Positions 1 through 5,269 of a DNA stretch of 5,269 nucleotides are shown piece by piece. This DNA is from an uncultured Lachnospiraceae bacterium (lineage in GTDB: Bacteria > Bacillota > Clostridia > Lachnospirales > Lachnospiraceae). Below the pieces are notes generated by a model. It ran no database searches. It was not told the origin of the DNA and saw only the letters and a list, made by a program, of their open reading frames with translations. Position 1 is the stretch's first letter; the number at the start of each line of letters is the position of its first letter. A program made the translations under genes and the position numbers. The DNA lies in assembly GCA_958405355.1 (NCBI GenBank), contig CATYEA010000152.1, positions 1 through 5,269 of the forward strand, in the 5' to 3' direction.

Positions 1-923
1 TACAGTTTATTGGTTCTATCGATTTTTCGGCAGTAGGAGAGCTGCATTTTGCAGTTATAGAGAATACGGTGCCTGAAGATACGGTCCTTTGGCTTGAGAG
101 ATATGGAACAGTGACAGAATGTGCGGACTGGGAACAGCTTGTAGATGCAGTAAATGAACCTTCTACAACGTTGATCGGTGTGGAAATGGATGGGAAAGGG
201 ATAAAGACAATCATATCCGGAGATGAGCTTGAAATATTCCGGGAAACGGCAGATACTCTCCCGGAGCTTTATGCCATAAGGGGAGAGTATGCAGACATCC
301 CGGTGCAAAAAAGGACGCAGCCAGATGTGATGGAAAATTACCAAAACCTATTCATGATCCTTACATTAATTGTGGCAATGTTTATGGGATGCACGTTTAA
401 TGCGGTAAACATGATATCAGAGAAAGAGGACGGGGTTGCTTTTATAAATGAGATATTGCCAATGACACGCATACAGTATGCGCTGCAGAAAACAGCAGTC
501 GGGTTTGTCTTTGGTTTTCTGTCAGCAGCATTGACAGCTTTGATAGGTATCCATCTACCGGCGATGGAAATAGCAGTTCTGGTCATACTAATGAACCTGT
601 CATCCTTTGTAGCATCCATATTTGGGCTGTTAATTGGAAAACTCTCGGAAGGGCTAATGGTGGGAATCGTCTATATCAAAGTTCTCATGATCTTGTTTAT
701 GGCAGTGCCTATGTTTGCTTACTTAATGGATGTAAAAGGGTTTTTAGCGGTCATCTGCAATGTGGTTCCGTCAACGGCGACTTTCCGTGGGGTGATGGAA
801 CTGCTCTCCGGAAATAGAAATGTGGCAATATCAAGTATATGGATTTTATGCATTCACCTTGCAGGGTGGTTTTTGGTCTGGTTGATATTAGAGAAAAAGT
901 GGCAGAAAAATCTGTCAGTGTGA
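1..923 (+). CDS. ABC-2 type transporter permease, 3' part (5' end outside window)
   Basis: This is the membrane subunit of an ABC-2 family exporter, a channel that works with a separate ATPase not seen here. The frame is open from base 3 to the TGA at 921-923, giving 306 visible residues. The GTG at 69 is internal, not a start, because the reading frame continues upstream without a stop. The first ~110 residues are soluble and probably form the extracytoplasmic loop domain that follows an unseen first TM helix. Five hydrophobic segments follow at about residues 115-138, 164-185, 188-212, 220-242 and 275-297. After the first comes SEKEDGVAF...LPMTRIQYALQK, the cytoplasmic 'EKE-G...P...K' coupling segment typical of ABC-2 permeases. 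The C-terminus is short and basic. The substrate cannot be told; peptide, lantibiotic or drug export are all possible. The family call is firm, the specific role is not. Confidence 0.85.
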   Translation, partial: QFIGSIDFSAVGELHFAVIENTVPEDTVLWLERYGTVTECADWEQLVDAVNEPSTTLIGVEMDGKGIKTIISGDELEIFRETADTLPELYAIRGEYADIPVQKRTQPDVMENYQNLFMILTLIVAMFMGCTFNAVNMISEKEDGVAFINEILPMTRIQYALQKTAVGFVFGFLSAALTALIGIHLPAMEIAVLVILMNLSSFVASIFGLLIGKLSEGLMVGIVYIKVLMILFMAVPMFAYLMDVKGFLAVICNVVPSTATFRGVMELLSGNRNVAISSIWILCIHLAGWFLVWLILEKKWQKNLSV

Positions 924-943
924 GGACTGGCAGATGCTTTTTT
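910..943 (+). terminator. Intrinsic terminator straddling the permease stop codon
   Basis: Bases 910-919 pair with 926-935 as a 10-bp stem containing one G-U wobble (core CTGTCAGT / ACTGGCAG). The loop is the six bases 920-925 and contains the TGA stop. A run of six T follows at 938-943, two bases after the stem. This is a standard rho-independent layout and would end the permease transcript. Confidence 0.72.
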
Positions 944-954
944 CACGCGGATAT

Positions 955-1000
955 AAAGCCGATTTTTCAATTATCGAAATAAAAAATATATTACGGCTTT
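955..1000. repeat. Inverted repeat in the intergenic region
   Basis: AAAGCCG (955-961) is perfectly inverted as CGGCTTT (994-1000). Adjacent ATTTTT (962-967) can pair with AAAAAT (982-987), leaving 988-993 as a one-sided bulge. The interior is very AT-rich. It lies between the permease terminator and the next promoter. It could be a second, weaker transcription stop (stem followed by only a short T run) or a structural or regulatory element. No function is assigned. Confidence 0.4.
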
Positions 1001-1024
1001 GAGAAAATCCAATCAATAGGAACA

Positions 1025-1053
1025 TTGCTTATGAGAGTCCTGAATGATAAAAT
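1025..1053 (+). promoter_or_regulatory. Sigma-A type extended -10 promoter of the surface protein gene
   Basis: The -35 box TTGCTT is at 1025-1030. It is followed by a 17-bp spacer and the -10 box TAAAAT at 1048-1053, preceded by the extended -10 TGA (1045-1047). The -35 matches consensus only in TTG, but the extended -10 compensates. The start of transcription would be near 1060, giving a leader of about 38 bases. The spacing to the ribosome binding site supports the call. Confidence 0.65.
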
Positions 1054-1068
1054 TAGTTAAAACTAATT
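1051..1068. promoter_or_regulatory. Perfect 18-bp palindrome, probable repressor operator
   Basis: AATTAGTT and AACTAATT form perfect 8-bp arms around a 2-bp centre. The element covers the downstream half of the -10 box and the predicted transcription start, where a bound dimeric regulator would block RNA polymerase. The size and symmetry fit a winged-helix repressor such as the MarR type, but no regulator gene is in the window, so the regulator's identity is unknown. In RNA it could also form a very short A/U-rich hairpin, which is less convincing. Confidence 0.5.
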
Positions 1069-1085
1069 GACTGAAGTCGATGAAA

Positions 1086-1091
1086 AGGAGG
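1086..1091 (+). promoter_or_regulatory. Ribosome binding site AGGAGG that fixes the start at 1098
   Basis: A perfect AGGAGG lies six bases before the ATG at 1098. An in-frame ATG at 1080 would place this site inside the coding region and has no Shine-Dalgarno sequence of its own, so 1098 is the better start. Confidence 0.85.
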
Positions 1092-1097
1092 GCTCTT

Positions 1098-4000
1098 ATG
1101 AAAAAGTTAGTAAAGCAGCTATCAGCGTTTCTTATGGCATTAGCATTGATTGTCACTGCCAGTGCAGCGCAGATGATTAGCGCAGAGGCTGCTGGGTCGC
1201 CGCCGGGCGAGATTCTGGAATGTAAATCTAATTTTGGTTATGATTTTCAGATCACATTTCCGGATAGTGCAGCGGATTGGCTGGGTGCAGTGACAGGTAT
1301 CACAGTGGGAGGAACCATATATACGAAAGTAGAGAGTTCCTATAGTGTCTGGAATAACACATCGTTTTATGCTGACGCCAGCAGCCATTATATATTAATT
1401 GGCGAGCAATTTGAAGGTGATACAGCGGAGTGTGTAATTTCGGCAGATGGTTATGCAGATTTGATTCTGGAATTGGATAAGACAAATCATACAGCCGCAA
1501 TTAAATCCGGTCAGGGCGGCGGCGATGAACATACCCATACAGGGGGTACAGCAACATGTCTTCAGAAGGCCGTATGTGAAGTATGTGGTGAAGAATATGG
1601 TGAGCTTGGTGATCATAATTTTGTAAATGGAAAATGTACGGTATGCGGTCTTGAGAAAACAGAGATACCATCAGTTACTGTAGAGACTTCGGATCCTACA
1701 TATTTTACACTTAAAATCGATGGCAATGACTTTGTACAGGGAATTTCATCTGTTTCATGCAATGGGGAAGTTCTGGAAGAGACCGAATATAAGATGGCCT
1801 TAAACGGAACAAAGTATTACCTGGATAAAGAAAACAATGCCATTTATTTTGATAAAATGAGCGGTGTACCTTTTAAATCCGGAGATATTCTTACAATCAC
1901 AAATCCGGCTTATAAGGATATGCGGTTGAAGGTGACGGTTGTGGCTGGTGAAGTCAGTGCCAAACCGGTTGATGACAGTGAGGAGCCGGGAGATGAGCAT
2001 ACACTTTATGTGCGTCTGGTAGGTTACTTTGAATCTGCACTTGTCAATCAGAAAGGCTATGACGCCATCAGTGGTGCATCTACTGGTGTTACGGAAAATA
2101 AAAACAGTAATGCCATTGTGGAAGCAGCACTTGTTGAAAAAGATGCGGAGCCAATGGAGGATGACTGGAAACCATTGAGTGATTCCGGCATTACAATTGA
2201 TACAAAGAATACAAAGGTTAATCTTGATGGCAGCTGCGGAATGGCAGGGGTTTATTCTGTTTATGACAGTTCTATTACTCTGGCCGGAACTCCGTCGGTT
2301 AAGGGGACATATCCGATCAGTGTGACGGTTACAGATGATCAGGGACGTGCGGCCACAAGTAATGAATTGATTTTCAAAATATATGATGGGCAGGAATATC
2401 TGGAAGACCAGCTTACTCTGGATAATTGTACACAGACCAGTGATGGGAAGTATATGTATGATATGGAACCGTGGGCAATGAAAAACTTTGATACGGCAGA
2501 CAATGTCGTAACTGTTCCGACAGATATCAAAGCCTGGTATGGTTCTCATACCAGTGGCACTTATGGTGAACTGGGATATGCAATTCCTGAGGGCAGTGAA
2601 ACAACTCAGACACTTGTTATTCCTGACGGCTGCAATCTGACCTTTGTGAATATGGATATTTTGAGCAGTGTCCGCGTTGTTGTGGAAGACGGCGGTACTC
2701 TTGTTCTCAGAGATTCAACAGTACAGGGCATTGTAGATGTGGCCAGTGGCGGAACATTTTCCATGAATTATAATGGATATGGAGATTCCGGTGAGTTCCT
2801 GAACGGTGCATCCATTAATGGTCAGTTGATTTTACGGGATGGCGCAATACTGGAAAATTCAAAGATTTATTCCAACACAAACTTTATTCCAAATGGCAAT
2901 GAAGCGCGTAAAAATACGAATCCTGTCGTAGTGATTGAAGGTGATGTAAATATCAGCGGTCAGGTATTTATCCGAGGTGATGAAGCGGCGACGGGGACAG
3001 ATGCATCCACAGGAAAGAGCTATGCAGGACAGGCCGGACTTATGGTGAAAAATGGAACTTTAAATATCACCGAAGGTTCTGTATTGGCCGTATATGGCGG
3101 TGGTTATGATGCAACAACTTCTGTGGGCGGTACGGCAATAATTCTTGATAATGCCTCCATCACCGGTCCAGGCAAACTGATTGCTGTGGGAGGAAAGGGT
3201 ACTTATGATGACGGCGGAAATGCTGTCTCAGGAAATGGAACTATTTCCACAGCGTCTGCTTATCTGGAAGGCGGCAATTCCTATCAGCCAAAAGCGGGAA
3301 CCGGGGCTGGACTGGCTATGGCCGAGGGTGTTCTTCTGTCCGGAAATACAAACCGTAATTTAATTGATGGAAAAAATATTGCCAGTGAGAGCGATAATGT
3401 GGATACAGGCACATATTGGGGTTCCATTACGGAAATTCCGGATTTGTCGAAGTATCTTGTTGAGAATAATGCACCTGGAGAAATACCGGTTGCGATTCCT
3501 GTAACATCAGTTGCTTTGAATAAAGAAAAAATTGAATTGACTGGAGAAGGAACCAGTGAAAATCTGATTGCAACAGTTCTTCCGGAGGATGCGTCAAATA
3601 AGAATGTTATATGGAATTCAGACGATGAATCCGTAGCTGTGGTTGATGAAAACGGTAAGGTCACCGCAGTGGCCGCTGGTACGTCTGTGATCATTGTAAC
3701 GACAGAAGACGGTAGTTTCGGTGCAGCTTGTACGGTTACTGTGACGATACCAGAACCAGGACATGTTCATGAATGGAAAACAGAATGGTCTATGGATGGA
3801 GAAATGCATTGGTATGAATGCTCAGTTTGCGGTGAAAAGAAAGATGAGGCAGCTCATATTCCGGGGGCCGAAGCGACGGCTGAAACAGCTCAGATATGTA
3901 CAGTATGCGATTATGTCATAACTCCGGCCATTGGTGTAACGTCTCCGCAGATTATCGAAGGTATGAATGGTTCATGGAAGAAAGGAACCCAGGCTGTTCT

Positions 4001-4403
4001 GATTTTTAAATCGGATGCGGCATTTGCAGACTTTATCAGTGTATTGGTGGATGGAACCGTCGTTGATGGTGTTAATTATACGGTGGATGAAGAAAGCATG
4101 GTTGTCACTTTGAAATCTGCTTATCTTGAAACACTGACAGCGGGAACACATACATTGACTATCCGTTCTCAGAATGGCGATGCATCGACTCAGTTTACAA
4201 TTAAGGAAAAAGAGGTTTCGGAGACTAATCCTAAAGAAGAGGAAAAGAGCGAGACGAATACGAAAACTGAGACGAATACAAAAACAGAAACCAAATCGCC
4301 AAAGACAGGAGACAGTGCAAACATCCTGGTGTGGTTTGTTCTGTTGGCTGTTTCTGCTTCCGTTATTATTACATTGGCAGTTTATAAGATGAAAAAGAAG
4401 TAA
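1098..4403 (+). CDS. Large modular sortase-anchored surface protein with tandem HID, beta-helix and Big_2 domains
   Basis: This 1101-aa protein is secreted and wall-attached; its ligand is unknown. A signal peptide spans residues 1-31 (basic MKK, hydrophobic core, AEA|A cleavage site). Two Shr-like HID (DUF1533-like) modules lie at about 38-136 and 190-284. Between them is a Cys-knuckle with C154, C160/C163, H173 and C180/C183. An Ig-like region covers ~345-429. A Gly/Asn-rich right-handed beta-helix-like region (~500-785) shows no catalytic signature. A Big_2 Ig-like domain follows at ~800-884. A second Cys-knuckle (889-941) has H904, C908/C911, H920 and C934/C937. A further beta-sandwich-like module spans ~943-1040. 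The end is a Thr/Glu/Lys linker, S1067-PKTGD, a TM helix (~1075-1096) and a KMKKK tail, which together form a sortase sorting signal with S in place of L. The gene appears monocistronic, with its own promoter, operator and terminator. The family HID name comes from hemoglobin-binding Shr, but heme binding is not supported here. It is most likely an adhesin or carbohydrate/protein-binding surface protein. Confidence 0.88.
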   Translation: MKKLVKQLSAFLMALALIVTASAAQMISAEAAGSPPGEILECKSNFGYDFQITFPDSAADWLGAVTGITVGGTIYTKVESSYSVWNNTSFYADASSHYILIGEQFEGDTAECVISADGYADLILELDKTNHTAAIKSGQGGGDEHTHTGGTATCLQKAVCEVCGEEYGELGDHNFVNGKCTVCGLEKTEIPSVTVETSDPTYFTLKIDGNDFVQGISSVSCNGEVLEETEYKMALNGTKYYLDKENNAIYFDKMSGVPFKSGDILTITNPAYKDMRLKVTVVAGEVSAKPVDDSEEPGDEHTLYVRLVGYFESALVNQKGYDAISGASTGVTENKNSNAIVEAALVEKDAEPMEDDWKPLSDSGITIDTKNTKVNLDGSCGMAGVYSVYDSSITLAGTPSVKGTYPISVTVTDDQGRAATSNELIFKIYDGQEYLEDQLTLDNCTQTSDGKYMYDMEPWAMKNFDTADNVVTVPTDIKAWYGSHTSGTYGELGYAIPEGSETTQTLVIPDGCNLTFVNMDILSSVRVVVEDGGTLVLRDSTVQGIVDVASGGTFSMNYNGYGDSGEFLNGASINGQLILRDGAILENSKIYSNTNFIPNGNEARKNTNPVVVIEGDVNISGQVFIRGDEAATGTDASTGKSYAGQAGLMVKNGTLNITEGSVLAVYGGGYDATTSVGGTAIILDNASITGPGKLIAVGGKGTYDDGGNAVSGNGTISTASAYLEGGNSYQPKAGTGAGLAMAEGVLLSGNTNRNLIDGKNIASESDNVDTGTYWGSITEIPDLSKYLVENNAPGEIPVAIPVTSVALNKEKIELTGEGTSENLIATVLPEDASNKNVIWNSDDESVAVVDENGKVTAVAAGTSVIIVTTEDGSFGAACTVTVTIPEPGHVHEWKTEWSMDGEMHWYECSVCGEKKDEAAHIPGAEATAETAQICTVCDYVITPAIGVTSPQIIEGMNGSWKKGTQAVLIFKSDAAFADFISVLVDGTVVDGVNYTVDEESMVVTLKSAYLETLTAGTHTLTIRSQNGDASTQFTIKEKEVSETNPKEEEKSETNTKTETNTKTETKSPKTGDSANILVWFVLLAVSASVIITLAVYKMKKK
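4251..4286 (+). repeat. Two 18-bp tandem repeats encoding the ETNTKT wall-spanning linker
   Basis: GAGACGAATACRAAAACW occurs twice in a row (4251-4268 and 4269-4286), encoding ETNTKT twice, with a decayed copy start (GAAACC) after it. A related GAGACTAAT lies at 4221. The repeats sit just before the SPKTG anchor, where length-variable hydrophilic linkers are usual in sortase substrates. Confidence 0.7.
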
Positions 4404-4414
4404 TTATTCTATTT

Positions 4415-4473
4415 ATAAGAAAATCCAGTAAAAGAGATTGTAGTATTGCAGTTCTTTTACTGGATTTTCTTAT
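4415..4473. terminator. 21-bp perfect hairpin, probable intrinsic (possibly bidirectional) terminator
   Basis: Bases 4415-4435 are the exact reverse complement of 4453-4473, with a 17-base loop between them. The left arm is A-rich and the right arm T-rich (GGATTTTCTTAT). The + strand RNA therefore ends in a U-rich tail inside the stem base, and the mirror strand does likewise. It starts 12 bases after the surface protein stop. It is the natural end of that transcript, though the GC content of the stem is low. Confidence 0.75.
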
Positions 4474-4513
4474 GTAACGGTTAGTGTGTCTATGGAAAGT
4501 TAAGACCGTGATA

Positions 4514-4542
4514 TTGGAAAAAAGTATTCCATATGTTACACT
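4514..4542 (+). promoter_or_regulatory. Probable extended -10 promoter for the MmcQ/YjbR gene
   Basis: The -35 box TTGGAA (4514-4519), a 17-bp spacer and the -10 box TACACT (4537-4542) are seen, with TGT just before the -10 box forming an extended -10. Transcription would start near 4549, only about 17 bases before the GTG start. TAGAAT at 4542-4547 is an alternative -10 but has no well-spaced -35. An inverted GTATTC / GAATAC pair (4524-4529, 4544-4549) flanks the -10 box. Confidence 0.55.
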
Positions 4543-4553
4543 AGAATACAAAT

Positions 4554-4558
4554 GAGGG
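4554..4558 (+). promoter_or_regulatory. Ribosome binding site GAGGG supporting a GTG start at 4566
   Basis: GAGGG is seven bases before the GTG at 4566. The nearby ATGs at 4559 and 4579 are out of frame with the MmcQ/YjbR-like protein, so GTG is the only supported start. Confidence 0.7.
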
Positions 4559-4565
4559 ATGTTAA

Positions 4566-4904
4566 GTGAAAAGACGAGATGAAGTTATAGAATATTGTTT
4601 GTCTTTTAAGAATACTTATGAGGACTATCCTTTTCATGATTCGAACTGGACAGTTATGAGACATAGAAATAATAGAAAAACTTTTGCATTAATTTATGAG
4701 AGAAACGGATGTATTTGGGTAAATGTAAAATGTGATCTGGAGTGGCGGGATTTGTGGCGAAACACATTTCTGTCAGTCGTACCTGCATATCACATGAATA
4801 AGAAATATTGGAATTCTATTATCCTGGACGGGACGGTTCCGGAAACGGATATAAAAAGAATGATTGCCGAGAGTTACGATCTAACAAAAGATAGAGAGGG
4901 CTAG
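4566..4904 (+). CDS. MmcQ/YjbR family protein, CyaY-like fold
   Basis: This is a 112-aa soluble cytoplasmic protein of the MmcQ/YjbR family (E. coli YjbR is about the same length). The family has a CyaY-like alpha/beta fold and is often annotated as DNA-binding, but its true function is not established. Recognisable family features are DYPFHD at 20-25 after the first helix, a beta-hairpin (T39 to Y44 and then C49-IWVNVKCD to 57), the W60/L63/W64 segment, PAYHMNKKYWNSIILDG at 73-89, and a C-terminal helix carrying IAESYDL at 100-106. The length and motif order look complete. It uses a GTG start with a good ribosome binding site. It sits behind its own promoter and is followed by the GH2 gene after 52 bases with no terminator, so co-transcription is possible. 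No functional link to either neighbour is apparent. Confidence 0.85.
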   Translation: MKRRDEVIEYCLSFKNTYEDYPFHDSNWTVMRHRNNRKTFALIYERNGCIWVNVKCDLEWRDLWRNTFLSVVPAYHMNKKYWNSIILDGTVPETDIKRMIAESYDLTKDREG

Positions 4905-4936
4905 AAATTTAGAAAATAGAAAGGAAGCAGATATAC

Positions 4937-4960
4937 ATGTATTGGGTAGAAGAAAGATGA
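4937..4960 (+). CDS. Possible 7-codon leader ORF overlapping the GH2 start
   Basis: ATG at 4937 opens a frame encoding MYWVEER and stops at TGA 4958-4960. It overlaps the GH2 ATG as ATGA. AGGAAG at 4922-4927 lies nine bases before this ATG, which is good spacing, while the GH2 ATG itself has only a weak purine stretch before it. The arrangement fits translational coupling by re-initiation. A peptide this short could also occur by chance, and the same purine stretch could serve the GH2 gene directly. Confidence 0.3.
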   Translation: MYWVEER

Positions 4961-5269
4961 GAGAACGGATTTATTTAAATGATGGCTGGAAATTTTCTGA
5001 AACCTATGAGGATGCCATGTGTTTTACGGCCTTTGATGAAAGCAGAATGGAAGAAGTCCGGCTTCCCCATACTTGTAAAGAGCTGCCCTTTCATTATTTT
5101 GACGAAGAACTCTATCAAATGGTGAGCGGATACCGCAGGCGAATGTTTGTGCCGGAAAACTGGAAAGGAAAAAGTGTTTCTCTCACGTTTGAAGGTGTTG
5201 CCCATGAGAGTGAAGTTTTTATAAATGGGAAAAAGGTATATGAACATCGCTGCGGCTATACGGCGTTTT
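4957..5269 (+). CDS. Glycoside hydrolase family 2 (beta-galactosidase/glucuronidase-like), N-terminal part, cut by window end
   Basis: The visible 104 residues match the N-terminal sugar-binding (jelly-roll) domain of GH2 enzymes, which hydrolyse terminal beta-galactosides, beta-glucuronides or beta-mannosides. They open with LNDGWKF (7-13), then VRLPHT (34-39), YRRRMFVPENWKGK (59-72), VSLTFEGV (74-81), EVFINGKKVYEH (86-97) and CGYTAF (99-104). The last corresponds to the usual G-GYT-F element, here with Cys in place of the first Gly. No signal peptide is seen, so the enzyme is probably cytoplasmic. The catalytic acid/base and nucleophile lie beyond the window, so the substrate cannot be decided. 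ATG at 4957 is chosen because the GH2 homology starts there. A TTG at 4942 is in frame but lies too far from the AGGAAG site. The gene follows MmcQ/YjbR without a terminator. Confidence 0.85.
   Translation, partial: MRERIYLNDGWKFSETYEDAMCFTAFDESRMEEVRLPHTCKELPFHYFDEELYQMVSGYRRRMFVPENWKGKSVSLTFEGVAHESEVFINGKKVYEHRCGYTAF

Noticed and set aside
69..71. GTG at 69 as the start of the permease
   Set aside because: The reading frame is open upstream to the window edge with sensible protein, so this is an internal codon of a truncated gene.
1080..1082. ATG at 1080 as the surface protein start
   Set aside because: It has no ribosome site of its own, and the AGGAGG lies inside it; 1098 is preferred.
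1800..2549. Long antisense open frame (249 codons) opposite the surface protein
   Set aside because: It has low-complexity, Cys/Ile-rich composition with no recognisable domain and is antisense to a clearly coding, domain-rich gene. It reads as a codon-bias shadow.
3284..3694. Antisense open frame of 136 codons
   Set aside because: It lies opposite the beta-helix and Big_2 coding region and has no domain, ribosome site or promoter.
1098..4403. Heme or hemoglobin uptake role inferred from the HID domain name
   Set aside because: HID-type modules are widespread in gut Clostridia surface proteins with no heme link, and no heme-transport gene is visible here.
4566..4904. MmcQ/YjbR protein as a toxin, antitoxin or defence gene next to the surface protein
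   Set aside because: There is no paired partner, the protein matches a common housekeeping-type small family, and a terminator separates it from the surface protein.

Overview
The window looks like chromosomal DNA from a low-to-moderate-GC Gram-positive Clostridia, most likely Lachnospiraceae-like. This inference rests on AGGAGG-type ribosome binding sites, extended -10 promoters, a secreted protein with an (S)PKTG sortase-type anchor and Cys-knuckle modules common in gut Clostridia surface proteins, and a neighbouring GH2 glycosidase. No rRNA, tRNA, CRISPR array, insertion sequence or phage gene is visible.

Layout, all on the + strand: (1) The 3' part of an ABC-2 type transporter permease (1-923), open at the left edge. 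A compact intrinsic terminator straddles its stop codon (910-943). (2) A 174-bp regulatory region (924-1097) with an inverted repeat, an extended -10 promoter (1025-1053) and a perfect 8+8 bp palindrome overlapping the -10 box and the expected transcription start, which is a classic repressor-operator position. (3) A large modular cell-wall-anchored surface protein of 1101 aa (1098-4403). Its order is signal peptide, two Shr-like HID modules separated by a Cys-knuckle, an Ig-like region, a right-handed beta-helix-like region, a Big_2 Ig-like domain, a second Cys-knuckle, a further beta-sandwich-like module, an SPKTG anchor, a TM segment and a Lys-rich tail. (4) A 21-bp perfect hairpin (4415-4473) acting as terminator, then a new promoter. 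(5) A 112-aa MmcQ/YjbR family protein starting at GTG (4566-4904). (6) The first 104 codons of a GH2-type glycoside hydrolase (4957 to the window end), preceded by a possible 7-codon leader that overlaps its start as ATGA.

The terminators and promoters suggest three transcription units: permease; surface protein; MmcQ/YjbR plus perhaps GH2. No functional link between the units is evident. The surface protein is probably a single-gene, individually regulated adhesin- or ligand-binding-type protein. No complete novel multi-gene system is seen. The most interesting items are the uncharacterised surface-protein architecture with its palindrome-controlled promoter, and the mini-ORF coupled to the GH2 start.
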